Below are positions 11,378-21,249 of a DNA stretch of 32,793 nt, in pieces. A program made the position numbers and the translations under genes. Numbering within the stretch: the stretch's first letter is position 1; every line of letters starts with the position of its first letter. The DNA lies in assembly GCA_000447185.1 (NCBI GenBank), contig KE647309.1, forward strand, positions 1-32,793, written 5' to 3'. The notes under the pieces are model-generated. The model was not told the origin of the DNA and did no database searches. It was given only the letters and a program-made list of their open reading frames with translations. The stretch comes from Vairimorpha apis BRL 01. Taxonomy: Eukaryota; Microsporidia; Nosematidae.

Positions 11378-13023
11378 ATGTCAACTTCAATAGAAAAACC
11401 AAAATTTCAATCTATTAATTTGCCTACCGAAGACGAAATTGAAGAAGAAGCTAATTCCGGTACTGGTATTTTGTCATTATTCAGAATTGCAAAAGCAGAA
11501 AGGAAAATGTTTTGGATATTAACATTGAAATTTTTTATTATTTCGTTTATTTATTCAGTAGCAAGAGTTTTTAAGGATGCTGCTGTTTTGTCCAGACAAA
11601 TGCCACTCTCAATTAATTTTATAAAAACATTCATAATTTTACCTGTAACAGTTGTTTGTGTGGGATTTATTCAAAAATTCACGTGTATACATCCATTTAC
11701 TAAAATATTTGACGCTTGTTTAATGATTTTTAGTGTTTTGTTTATACTAACAGGAGGTGTTTTGCTACCTTTCTCAGATAAAGTACAACTAAATTCATTC
11801 TTTTTTAAAGATATTTTTGCTGATGGAAAGTGTGTTGTTAAAGGTTTAGATAGTTTATTATCTGTTGCTTTGGTTTTTAATGAATGGACATCATCGTTCT
11901 TATATGTATTATCTGAAATGTTTGGAAATTTAGTATTATCATATTTTTTTTAACTTTCTCAAATAGTTTGACAACGCCTGGTCAGTCGGCGAGATTTGTC
12001 CCATTATTTTATGTTTCATCTAATATTGCTCTTTTATTTTCTGGACTTTTAACAGGTTACTTTAAAGACCAAAGGTCTAAATTGACATTTGCACAGGCTG
12101 AATGGATTTATAATGGTTTCTTTATTTTTGCAGGTATGCTAATTTTAGGAATATACGCTCTTAAATACTATTTGGAAAATTATGTTACATGCAAACAAAT
12201 TTTTATAAAAAAAGATGTTAAAAAGAAAGGACCTAAAGTCAAAGTAAGTTTTTCGGAAGGTTTATCAGAAATGATGGCTTCAAAACTTCTCTTAAATATT
12301 TCACTTATTGTAATGTTTTATGGTATTTCAACCAATTTAATAGAATCAACGTTTAAAAATGGTTTAACTAAAGGAGCTGAACTTGAAGGAATTCCAACAA
12401 AAGATTACGCAATGGATTTTTCTTCAAGAGAGCAACAAATTGCATCTGTTTTAGTAATGGTTCTTCTCTTATCACCATTTCCAAAACTTATTCAAACACG
12501 AGGTTGGATATATGTTGCAATAGTATGTCCTCTTATTACATTATTTTCACTTATTACAGTTTTTGGTCTGGCATTTTATAATTATCCAGGAACTAACAAT
12601 GACAAAAATTTTTTCTTAACTGGATTATGTGCATCTCAAGGCAATACATTAATAAAACTAGAAAATTGGTTGGGTGTTATAGCTGTAGCTCTCATGAAAG
12701 TCGCTAAATATGCATCATTTGATATTTCTAAAGAAAGCATTTCAATGTTAATCGATTCAATGTTAAGAGCCAGGTATAAAGGTATTTTTGACGGTGTTTT
12801 TGGTAAGTTGGGAAAATCACTCGGATCTTTATTTGTCTGGATCATGGGTTATTTATTTCAAACTAGAGATATAAGAAAATGTGCTCCTATAGCAGCAGCT
12901 GTAATTTTTGGATTTGTTTTAATATGGATATATTCTGTTATTTACTTAAATAAAAAATATAAAGAAGCTGTTGATAATAACACTCCTATTGATATTGATT
13001 TGTTTATAAAAAGAAAATATTGA
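11378..13023 (+). CDS. NTT-type nucleotide (ATP/ADP) transporter, frameshifted once
   Basis: Two frames join into about 548 residues, the normal length for microsporidian NTT (TLC ATP/ADP) transporters. These sit in the parasite membrane and import host ATP and other nucleotides. The N-terminus is acidic and cytosolic, then comes FRIAKAERKMFWILTLKFFI and KDAAVLSRQMPLSINFIKTF, matching the family's first helices and KDxxV region. Further signs are SEMFGNLVLSYFF, TTPGQSARFVPLFYVSSNIALLFSG and LLNISLIVMFYGISTNLIE. About eleven hydrophobic segments are visible and the C-terminus is short. The break is at a T8 run (about 11945-11952), where TTT TTT TAA becomes TTT TTT TTA ACT with one more T. The gene stands alone between long spacers. 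Substrate range cannot be read from sequence. Family call is firm. Confidence 0.9.
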
Positions 13024-13836
13024 AGAATCTATTATTACTTCTGTGCAAGCTAATGAATAAATTTTTTTAATGTTTTTTTTTGAGAATTTTAATTTTTAAA
13101 ATATATGGAAATAATTGTATTGTTTTACTTTTATGATTAGTTAATTATAAAAAAAATAAAACATATTATTTCAAGAAAAATATATTTTACTTTTTATTAA
13201 ATAACTGTTATTTTTTAATATTTGTAAATTTTTATAAATTTAATATAAAATTGTATATAAACATAAAGTAAATTACTTTTCAATATATTCTCATAAAGAC
13301 AAAAATAATGCTTGTAAAAGTAAATACATTACAAAAATTAACTGTTTAGAAAAAAAAATTACTAAACATAAAAAATTTGTATTTTAACGTAAATATAATA
13401 TTAAAAATATTCAAACATTGAATTTTTATATTTTCATAAGCATTTTTACTAAAATATTATATTTTTAAATAAAAGTTAAAGTTTTTTTATTAACAATAAA
13501 GTTTTTATTGAAAAGATACATAACATTCTGAATTCTATACAATAGGATTATAAATATTTTTAATATATAATAGTTCATACGTTTAACTTACATTATAAAA
13601 CTAAAGATTAAATGAACTATTAAAAATAATTATTTAAAATATACAAAAATAAAATTTAATAAAATGTTTTATAGTAACTTTTAATTCATTTAAAAAAATC
13701 AAAAATAACACAATAATTAAATAATATATTGTAATTTTTTGCATTTATCACAAATATCAATTAAAATATTAACTGAGACAACATATTTTAAAAATAAAAT
13801 TATGCCTTTATTCTATTTTATACAATAACTTATTAT
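13024..13836. other. A+T-rich spacer, nothing recognised
   Basis: Spacer between the 3' ends of convergent genes (NTT and Rrp41). No open frame, RNA or C/G motif was found. Confidence 0.5.
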
Positions 13837-14427
13837 TTATATAGATATCAAAAAAGATTTCAATTGTTGATATATCTTTTTACAGCCTAAAAATCCTTCT
13901 TCATTAATTTTTTGTAAAACTTCTTGTGTTACTCTGCCTAAACTTTTAAAATAAACAATTTTTTCTCTGTTCATAAGCCAAACAACATTAATGAAAAAAT
14001 TTCTTCCTTGTTCTTCGCATAGGGTCAAATCTTGAAACCGTGAATAAGTGATTGAACAAGGAAAATCTATAAGAGGAACACCTATATAACACAAATTAAG
14101 TGTAACACAATTAACTATTGTACTAATTAAAGATCCATCTTCTTGTATTACTTCTATCTCTATGTCAATATTATTATCAGTTAGAATTATATTATTAAAA
14201 ATATTATATATTTCTGTTTCTAATTCAAAGATTCTCTTTTCATTTATTTGTTCCTGGCGACTTGATTTTGAAAAAACCATGCTTATATTTAATTTATTGC
14301 CTTCCTTTGGTCCATCTGACTTTACCCTTACATGGGTGTTTCCTTGTTTTAAATATGTATAAGAATTTAGGTTTTTTATGATTATTTGTTTAATTTCATC
14401 TTTTTTTCTACCATCTTCTCTAAACAT
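13837..14427 (-). CDS. RRP41: exosome RNase PH-like core subunit, Rrp41/Ski6 type
   Basis: The protein is 196 residues with one RNase PH fold. In eukaryotes this subunit is part of the catalytically inert six-member ring that threads RNA to Rrp44/Rrp6 in the 3'-5' exosome, in nucleus and cytoplasm. Signs are the N-terminal FREDGRKKDEIKQI (RxDGRxxxExR motif), YLKQGNTHV and DGPKE (family: YLxQGNTKV, xGPxE). They continue with DIEIEVIQEDGSLISTIVN and LCYIGVPLIDFPCSITY (family: VLxxDGGxxxAxxNA, xAGIPMxDxxxxxxVG). Order and spacing fit Rrp41 best; Rrp46 or Mtr3 are alternatives. The protein is slightly shorter than yeast Rrp41 (about 246). The start ATG at 14427 has CCC at 14432-14434 on the coding strand. 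The frame is intact. Confidence 0.85.
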   Translation of the reverse strand: MFREDGRKKDEIKQIIIKNLNSYTYLKQGNTHVRVKSDGPKEGNKLNISMVFSKSSRQEQINEKRIFELETEIYNIFNNIILTDNNIDIEIEVIQEDGSLISTIVNCVTLNLCYIGVPLIDFPCSITYSRFQDLTLCEEQGRNFFINVVWLMNREKIVYFKSLGRVTQEVLQKINEEGFLGCKKIYQQLKSFLISI

Positions 14428-14953
14428 AACAGGGATAAAAATATTTATATTTGAGATATATAATTTTTGATCTTACATTTATTTTTATTTAAATCGTTAT
14501 TATTTTTTTATTAAATTTGTCAAACTATGATATTAACTATAAAAATTGACTTAAATTTTAAAAAAGTATTTTAAAAACAAAAAAACGATTTTTTTAAAAA
14601 TAATTTTTTAATGTTTTTAAAAAAATTAATTAAGGTTTTTGTCTTACAACAGTATATTTTATATATTAACATAAATTTTTTTTATTAACTTCTAAAAAAT
14701 AATCACTTCACTTTTTAATAAATACGTAACAATTAAATTTAAAAAAAATTAATTAATTAAAGTCTAATTTATATATATGTATGCACACTCGCTAGAGTTT
14801 TCTTAAGAATTACTGATTGAACGTATGATTCGATTTGGTTTGAAATTTCTAGCTTCTTTCTGTATTTTGCATGGTATCTAATAAATATACAATCCAATGT
14901 ACAAAAATGGAATGTTTATATGCATATATATGTTTAAAACTATTTTTATCCCC
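14428..14953. other. divergent spacer with a compositionally distinct patch at 14775-14890
   Basis: This lies between divergent Rrp41 and Elf1. Most is A/T homopolymer. About 14775-14890 is richer in G/C and contains TTCTTAAGAA, a 7-bp hairpin (GATTGAA, loop CGTATGA, TTCGATT) and CTAGA...TCTAG ends. It does not fold as a tRNA, and no protein frame crosses it. Confidence 0.4.
14950..14953 (+). promoter_or_regulatory. CCCC start-proximal motif of Elf1
   Basis: CCCC abuts the ATG at 14954. It selects this start over an upstream in-frame ATG at 14897 whose extension (MYKNGMFICIYMFKTIFIP) has no counterpart in the Elf1 family. Confidence 0.65.
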
Positions 14954-15202
14954 ATGGGACGAAAAAAAGTAAGAAGAACAAAAATCAAAAAAATAAAGAA
15001 AATTCAACCACTTGAAAAAAGATTTGCATGTCCTAAATGTAATCAGGAAGCAGTTGTACATTGTAAGGTAATAAAAAATCAATCAAAAGGATACGCATTT
15101 TGTACAATATGCGAAGCACAGTTTAGATGTGAAGCAAATAATCTCACAAATCCTATTGATATATATTCTGCTTGGATAGATTCTGAACAATATAGTAATT
15201 AA
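14954..15202 (+). CDS. ELF1: transcription elongation factor Elf1 (ELOF1)
   Basis: The 82-residue protein matches the whole Elf1 family, including its length. Elf1 is a small zinc protein that binds elongating RNA polymerase II, helps passage through nucleosomes and supports transcription-coupled repair. It starts MGRKKVRR, a basic tail typical of the family that continues to about residue 18. It has the four-Cys zinc site CPKC (26, 29) and CTIC (50, 53). The family end is also present: LTNPIDIYSAWID (family LxxPxDVYSDWID). The start is fixed by the CCCC motif directly before ATG. The frame is intact. It is transcribed away from Rrp41, and its 3' end is about 100 bp from the 3' end of the E1-like gene. 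Confidence 0.95.
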   Translation: MGRKKVRRTKIKKIKKIQPLEKRFACPKCNQEAVVHCKVIKNQSKGYAFCTICEAQFRCEANNLTNPIDIYSAWIDSEQYSN

Positions 15203-15302
15203 AATCGCAAAATGAATCAAACATTTTTGTTTATAGATAAATTTGTCAGCCTTATAAAAAAATTTTAATTACTTGTTTTTTAATCAAATAAAAATATTTT
15301 AA

Positions 15303-15969
15303 TTATATATTACATAGTATACAAAACATATTTTTTTGTAAAAACATTTTTTTTATGTATATATTATCTACTCCATTGTAATATATGTAATTATACTTAT
15401 TATTCTTAATAATCCAAGCAACTAATGATGCACAAATTGAATTAATATAGCACGTAGATGGTAATATTTCCAGTATTTGAGATTTAGTACATGATACATT
15501 CACATCTAATGTGTGATTATAAAGTTCTTTGACACAATATAAACAATAACTATCTTTTGTAATACTAAAAACACTACACATATTTAAAAAGACACCACAG
15601 TCTATTAATTTTTTACACTTACTAAATTTAAATAAATAATTTAAATGAAATCTTGCTTGGAGATTATCTACAGCAATAATTATAACATCATATATATTAA
15701 GTAGTTCTATTTTTAATTTATTTATATCAAGTATTATATATTTTAAATTCGGATAAATATTTTTTAATTGTTTGGATTTAAATTTACCAATATCTTTATT
15801 TTGGAAAGAAAATAATCTGTTTAAATTGGTTAATTCAATTTTATCAATATCTAAAACTGTTATTTCCAAAGAATTATCAGTATTAATTAAAAGTTTGAGT
15901 ATTTCAATTCCTGTACCTCCACATCCTAAATTAAATATAATTTCACTTACCTGTTATTAAAATTTTCAT
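15303..15969 (-). CDS. miniature E1-like activating enzyme (Uba2/Uba3 type), one 25-nt intron
   Basis: E1 enzymes adenylate a ubiquitin-like protein and carry it as a thioester. After removal of an intron (15926-15950) the gene encodes 213 residues starting MKILITGCGGTG, which completes the ATP-binding GxGGxG motif. Next come VLDIDKIELTNLNRLFSF (family DxDxIxxSNLNRQFLF), IIIAVDNLQARFHLN (ALDNxxARxxxN) and zinc-ligand pairs CLYC and CILC. NVSCTKSQ could hold the catalytic Cys (compare CTIR/CTIA). The chain then passes almost directly to ILPSTCYINSICASLVAW, the helix normally after the catalytic Cys domain. That domain is therefore essentially missing, and the protein is under half the usual size. 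Uba2 (SUMO) and Uba3 (NEDD8) are both possible; a ThiF/Uba4-like role is less likely. CCC lies at 15978-15980, nine bases before ATG. Confidence 0.78.
15926..15950 (-). other. 25-nt spliceosomal intron
   Basis: On the coding strand the intron begins GTAAGT and ends TTTAATTTAG, with a branch-like TTTAAT merged with the 3' splice site, as reported for very short microsporidian introns. It sits 19 bases after the ATG, between ACAG and GATGTGG. Splicing joins MKILIT to GCGGTG and rebuilds the nucleotide-binding loop. Retention gives a TGA stop two codons into the intron (GGT AAG TGA). Confidence 0.85.
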
Positions 15970-16951
15970 ATGCAGAAGGGATATTAACTTATTTTTTTTT
16001 AAATAACTTCTATTATGATTTTTAAAATAAAAATAAATAATTTCTGAGTAAAAATGGTTTTTAAAACTTTATTATATTTATATGTAAATTAATTTTTAGC
16101 ATTTGGATTTTTTTATTCATATAAAAAATTAAATTTATTTTTATAATTTTTTATTTTTAAAAACGTAAACAAAAAGTTAAAAATAAAAGTTGTTAAAAAG
16201 AATTAATTATTTTAGATAATAAAAAAATTTGAAATCAATTTGACGCATACATAAACTTTTTGTTTTTTTAAAATAATAAAAAGTAAAATATTTAATTTTA
16301 CTAACTTTTGAGTAAAAAATTAAATTTAATAGATATTATATAACTTTGAATTTTTAAAAAGAAAACTATTTTTTATAGTAAAACAATGTTATATTGTTTA
16401 AATTAATTGTTTTGAAGTTAATTTATGTTTTTAAAAAGATTTATAGGTTTATTTTGAAAATTTAATATTAAATCTAACAAAAATCATAATTTTTAGAAAT
16501 GTATAATGTTTTTAATACTATATTTGTTGAATAAATTTAAATTATTTTATATATATATTATATAATTTTTTAAATTTAATGTAATTTTGTAAATTTTTTC
16601 AACCATTTTAGATTTAATATATTTTTTAGTTATAAATAATTATAACTATAAAAAACAATTTTTATAACATTAAACTTTTTAAATTATTTTAAATTTAATT
16701 TAAAATTTTATGAAAGCATTTTGCATTTAAAAACTATATAAAAAAATATGAATTAACTTAAAAAAACTTTAAATTCCTTTAATTTAAATAAACCTAAAAT
16801 TTTATTAAATATAATAAAAAAATTAATATGTATATTATATAATAAATGTCCAAAAAAAACATTTATTTTAAATAACAACATATTACTTATATTTTTAATG
16901 AATATTTTAAATATTATAATATGCATAAAATAAAAAAAATATCAAGTAAAT
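15970..16951. other. A+T-rich spacer, nothing recognised
   Basis: Apart from the CCC motif (15978-15980) of the E1-like gene, I see no open frame, RNA gene or repeat. Confidence 0.5.
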
Positions 16952-18313
16952 TTATTTATCATATAACTTAATATGTCTCTCAATTTCCACGAACATTAAT
17001 GCTTGATTGCATACCAATAGTTCATTATATGTATTACAATATTGAAGACCCTTTTTAAACATGTTTTCGCATTCATCTAAATCTTCCATTAATAAATTCC
17101 CAAGGTACAGATAAGATTTAAAAAAAGTAGGATATGTTTGAATGCTATTTTTTAGTATATTGATAGAAACATCTTTTTTGTTGATTTCTATGTAAAATAA
17201 AGCTTTTATTAAATCAATCCTTGGGTTTTCAATCGTTGTTTTAATTAAAGTTTGATATCTTTTAATTTTATATTCGCCAATAAGAATTATGAGAGGAATA
17301 TATGAAGAATAATCAACTGTATTGATTATTTCTTCTATCTTATTATATTCCTCTAAATTTAAATAGTGAAGAATTAACTGAGGATAAATAAAATTATATT
17401 TGTATTTTATAATATATTTTATATCTTTAGTAATTTTATACATAAAATAATCGATGGTACAATTATCTCCTTCAACGTTATCCCCTCCACAAAATAATGT
17501 TTTTTCGTTTTTTTGACTATTTAAGAAAAATCTTCTTATAATTTTAGAATATTTAAAACTAGAATTTTGTATTAATGAAATAGATTCTTCAATAAATCCT
17601 TTGTAAAATAATATCATGGATTTAAATAAATTTTTTATTTCATCACATTCATTTTTTAATTCGTTAATATCATCTTTGTTTATATTTTCTATATTATTCT
17701 TATTGAACAAAAAATTGTGTAATTCTTTATAATCCTTTTTTACTAAAATATGTATAATTTCATTATCTTTATATTCTTCTACCAAGCTAATAAATGGTTC
17801 AAATATATATTCATATTCTTCAAAATCTACAAATAACTCATTTTCAAGTAAATACGATGAACATTTTTCAGTACTTATTTCTTTTATTAAAATATCTGCT
17901 TGGTCTTTTATTTTATTTATTTCTTCTTGATCATTTATTATGCGACTATACAAAAATAAATCTTTACATAATTCATTTTTCATATCCAATTTTTTATAAC
18001 ATTCAAATCTCCATTTAAGTGTAGTTGGATTTAAATTTAAATTAAGAGATAAATTTAGATAGTTCAAAGATTGATTATATTGTTTTAGTTTAATGTAACA
18101 ATAACTTAATTTATTATATATGTCTAATAAACTATTACGATCCTGAGCATGATTTAGATATAGAAGATAATAATATATAGCATTAGAATAATCTTTATTA
18201 TTATAATATTTATCAGCTATTGATTTAAATGATTTTTGTTTCTTTTTATAAATGCAATAAGATATAATAGCAGCAGTTATACCAAGTAAAATAAATGTTG
18301 ATTTTTTGCCCAT
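16952..18313 (-). CDS. TOM70: Tom70-like mitosome import receptor (TPR protein)
   Basis: The 453-residue protein has an N-terminal anchor (about residues 5-22, FILLGITAAIISYCIY) followed by the basic KKKQK. This is the topology of Tom70, a receptor of the outer mitochondrial or mitosomal membrane that recognises precursor proteins. TPR motifs follow at once: SIADKYYNNKDYSNAIYYY, then YNKLSYCYIKLKQYNQSLNY and LKWRFECYKKL. More helical repeats follow, down to the C-terminal LYLGNLLMEDLDECENMFKKG. It is shorter than fungal Tom70 (about 600), in line with reduced microsporidian versions. The start is supported by CCC at 18322-18324, eight bases before ATG. The frame is intact. Another anchored TPR protein cannot be excluded, but the architecture favours Tom70. 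Confidence 0.78.
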   Translation of the reverse strand: MGKKSTFILLGITAAIISYCIYKKKQKSFKSIADKYYNNKDYSNAIYYYLLYLNHAQDRNSLLDIYNKLSYCYIKLKQYNQSLNYLNLSLNLNLNPTTLKWRFECYKKLDMKNELCKDLFLYSRIINDQEEINKIKDQADILIKEISTEKCSSYLLENELFVDFEEYEYIFEPFISLVEEYKDNEIIHILVKKDYKELHNFLFNKNNIENINKDDINELKNECDEIKNLFKSMILFYKGFIEESISLIQNSSFKYSKIIRRFFLNSQKNEKTLFCGGDNVEGDNCTIDYFMYKITKDIKYIIKYKYNFIYPQLILHYLNLEEYNKIEEIINTVDYSSYIPLIILIGEYKIKRYQTLIKTTIENPRIDLIKALFYIEINKKDVSINILKNSIQTYPTFFKSYLYLGNLLMEDLDECENMFKKGLQYCNTYNELLVCNQALMFVEIERHIKLYDK

Positions 18314-18854
18314 AATATTGAGGGTTTGGATTAATTTTTTATAATTATTTAGTAAATTTATGTATTGTTACTGCAAAAATCAAATATTATTTTAAAGTTG
18401 ACTTGATTTGAATAATGTAAATTTAAAGTTCAAATGATTTTTGCGTTTTAAATTTGCCAATAAAATAAATTTTAAATTAATTTTGAAAGTTTTTATTTTA
18501 ACATTTACTAAAATTATATTGTTTTTATATTGTATTTAAATTAATTAATAAAATTTAACCTTAAATTTAACTTAAAACATTTGGAAAAATCTAAAACATA
18601 CAAACAATTTAATAATTCTCATTTTACATTAAAATAAATATTATACTAAAACTTTAATAAAAAATCAATATTTATTATTATTTAAGAGTTTTACTTTGAT
18701 TAATACTAATATAAATACATAATTTGTTCCTTATGATATTTATGATTTATTGTATAATAATTTTTTTTACTAGATTAATTTTGATAAATCATAAACATTT
18801 TTGTTTGATTATATTTTGATTTTTATTTTCTAATAAACACAATATAACAACAAT
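18314..18854. other. A+T-rich spacer, nothing recognised
   Basis: Apart from the CCC motif (18322-18324) of the Tom70 gene, no feature was identified. Confidence 0.5.
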
Positions 18855-19454
18855 TTAGTCTCTAAATACAGCATTATAATTATCAATTTTATAAACGAAA
18901 TTATTATCTTCATTAATTTCACATATATCGTACTTGCTTTTTAACATCATAAAAATATCTTCATATCCTTCTATGTTATGTATATTAAAAATAACTTCAT
19001 GAGGTGATACAGTCAATTTGCTTTCTTCAGATTGACTTGAAAAACATATTTCTATCATTTTATATTTAGATGTTTTATTATATTTAAAATAAAATTGTAT
19101 TCTTTTTTGTTTTAAATTGTAATATTCCTTAAAATTGTACTTTTTTATGTATGATGTTATCCTACATTTTTTCAATGTATTTTTAAATTTAAAATTTTTC
19201 ACCATAAAATAATTTTTTTTTAAAGTGTATGTTACATTTGGTATTATATCTATGTATTTTAAATTTTTCATTTTTTTAGTCGATACTAATAAATACTTAT
19301 CTATGATTTTATATATAAAAGTACTTTGTATAAATTTAATAGGTAAATCATAAAAAGAAACTTTTTTTTTGATCATTATATATCGTATTTTATAAAAATT
19401 AATAAAAATGTATATGGTTTTATATTTTATGTTTAAACAAAAATTTTCTTTCAT
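18855..19454 (-). CDS. hypothetical protein, very basic and Tyr/Phe/Ile-rich
   Basis: I do not recognise this 199-residue protein. It is dominated by Lys, Tyr, Phe and Ile in its first 140 residues, with many short basic clusters (KNTLKKCR, YIKKYNFKEYYNLKQKR). A more balanced C-terminus follows (SSQSEESKLTV, IEGYEDIFMMLKSKYDIC), which is what makes coding likely. No domain, signal peptide or zinc site is evident. There is no CCC motif near the ATG at 19454. An internal Met (MIKKKVSFYDL, ATG at 19376) is an equally good start because the first 26 residues look like translated spacer. The basic character would suit an RNA- or ribosome-associated protein, but that is a guess. Confidence 0.5.
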   Translation of the reverse strand: MKENFCLNIKYKTIYIFINFYKIRYIMIKKKVSFYDLPIKFIQSTFIYKIIDKYLLVSTKKMKNLKYIDIIPNVTYTLKKNYFMVKNFKFKNTLKKCRITSYIKKYNFKEYYNLKQKRIQFYFKYNKTSKYKMIEICFSSQSEESKLTVSPHEVIFNIHNIEGYEDIFMMLKSKYDICEINEDNNFVYKIDNYNAVFRD

Positions 19455-20260
19455 GTTTTATGCAAATACTTTTTTAAAAATAAATTTATTTAAGCATATT
19501 TACAATTGCCGTGATTATTAAAAAGAATTAAAATTTTTTTAAAAGCTTAATTAAAAAAAATAAATTTAACGATTTAATCATTTTTTCTAATATTTTATAA
19601 TAAAAAATATAAAATTAAATATAAAAATTATAATTATATTTGTAATAAAATATAAGATATATAATATTGTGTAAAAAAAATACATTTAAAATAATTTTAA
19701 ATATTAAATAAATTTTTTAAAAAAGTTTTTAATAATTTTTTGAAACATCTTTTTTAGTTTTATTTAAACTATTTCGTTAAAAAAAATTATATTCAAAATC
19801 TTAAATGATTTTATAAAATAAAATTTATTTACTATACATTTATGAAATTAAGCATCATCTGTTTAATCATTTAAACATTTTTCAATTTTCTTAAACTAAT
19901 AGTTTTGATTTAAAACTATGAAAATTCAATACTATTTTTTGTTTATATTTTTAATAAAATATTTAATTTAACCATAAATTATAACAACAGACAAAAACGA
20001 TAAAAAAAATTTACTAATTAATTTAAAATAAAATTATTAAATCATATCTAACTAAAATTCTTATTTTAAGGTTAAACCATTTTGTTTATGTTTATATAAA
20101 AAAAATGTAAAAATATTGTTTCTTCTATAAGTTTTACAAATAAATTTAATTTATGAATATACACTAATTTTAAAACATTTTTATGTAATTATGACATATA
20201 AAATTAAAGATAGTTTTTATTTGTTTCTATAAATATATATTTAAAAATTTTTTAAATTTT
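19455..20260. other. A+T-rich divergent spacer, nothing recognised
   Basis: Spacer between the 5' ends of the orphan and the first glutaredoxin. No C/G motif or open frame was found. Confidence 0.5.
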
Positions 20261-20524
20261 ATGTCTAGCTTACCCCTATCTGAAGTATTAAAAAATCATA
20301 AAACATTTATTGTAACTGCACCTAGTTGCACTCGTTGTGAAGAAGCACGTGAAGTATTAAATCGTCATAAAATAAAATATGAAGAATATAATTGTGTGGA
20401 AAATGAACTTTTATCAGATGACATAAGAAAAGAGTATTCTCATTCAACATTTCCTCAGATTTTTATTGATGGTAAATTTATTGGTGGAAGTGATGAATTG
20501 AAGAAACATTTTAATGAACAATAA
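20261..20524 (+). CDS. glutaredoxin 1 of a tandem pair (CTRC active site)
   Basis: Glutaredoxins reduce disulfides and glutathione mixed disulfides using glutathione. This 87-residue protein covers one thioredoxin-like fold of normal glutaredoxin size. Visible are KTFIVTAPSCTRC with the active-site Cys pair at 23 and 26, TFPQIFIDGKFIGG (cis-Pro after Thr-Phe and the IGG glutathione contact) and SDELKKHF. The active site CTRC differs from the classical CPYC and from monothiol CGFS. The only start Met precedes the active site; a CCCC run lies at 20273-20276, just inside the coding region rather than upstream. A paralogue follows 410 bp downstream in the same direction. The frame is intact. Confidence 0.9.
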   Translation: MSSLPLSEVLKNHKTFIVTAPSCTRCEEAREVLNRHKIKYEEYNCVENELLSDDIRKEYSHSTFPQIFIDGKFIGGSDELKKHFNEQ

Positions 20525-20934
20525 ATTTGTTTTTATCAAAAAAAGTTTTTTTATTAACTATTTTAAAATTATTTACTTTATTTATTTAAATAAAATTATT
20601 ATCATTTTACTTTTACAATATTTTTTAAATACATTAATAAATTTTTTTTATAAATATATATAAAATATCTTATATAATTTTTCCTAACTACTTATTAAAA
20701 AAGTTTATGTGTTTTATTAAATATATCATTATTTTGATACGTTTATTTATTTATCACAATTATTTATTAAAACAAGGAAATTTTTTATTAAATTTTGAAT
20801 CTAAATACTATATTTATTTTTTTTAACAGAATAATGTTTATTATCTTACAAATATATATTTACCTAATCATCATTTAATAATAATAAATTTTTATTGGTG
20901 TTAATATATTTATATATTCAAAAATTTTATTAAT
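20525..20934. other. A+T-rich spacer between glutaredoxins
   Basis: No gene or repeat is recognised. Its length suggests each glutaredoxin has its own promoter. Confidence 0.5.
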
Positions 20935-21249
20935 ATGCCCTTGGATAATTTATCAAATATCTTAAACATCTACAAAACATTTATGGTCTCAAAGCCAGAA
21001 TGTCCATTTTGTGAAAATGCAAAAGATTTTTTGAATAAACGAAATATTAAATTTAAAGAATTTGATTATAAACAATATACTACATTGTCAGATGAAATAA
21101 CAAAAATATACAAACACAAAACATATCCTAAAATATTTATTGATCAAGAATTTGTAGGAGGATTTTCAGATTTAGTTAAAAAGTTTGAAAATAAATCGGT
21201 TATGAATAGTAAACAAAATTTCGCTGAAAAAAATATTAAAGATTTATAA
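20935..21249 (+). CDS. glutaredoxin 2 of a tandem pair (CPFC active site)
   Basis: The protein is 104 residues and aligns without gaps to its upstream neighbour over most of its length. It has KTFMVSKPECPFC (Cys 23 and 26, close to the classical CPYC), TYPKIFIDQEFVGG (cis-Pro and GG glutathione contact) and SDLVKKF. A polar tail of about 20 residues, absent in copy 1, follows. Two copies with CTRC and CPFC sites suggest divergence after duplication, perhaps in partner choice. ATG is followed at once by CCC (20938-20940), the same odd placement as in copy 1. The frame is intact. Confidence 0.9.
   Translation: MPLDNLSNILNIYKTFMVSKPECPFCENAKDFLNKRNIKFKEFDYKQYTTLSDEITKIYKHKTYPKIFIDQEFVGGFSDLVKKFENKSVMNSKQNFAEKNIKDL

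Noticed and set aside
12636..12845. Minus-strand frame inside the NTT gene
   Set aside because: Antisense shadow of a well-conserved transporter region.
14775..14890. Possible tRNA (Leu-like CTTAAG anticodon region and a TTCGATT T-loop look-alike)
   Set aside because: The T-stem does not pair, the hairpin loop lacks the U expected before an anticodon, and no acceptor stem closes on either strand.
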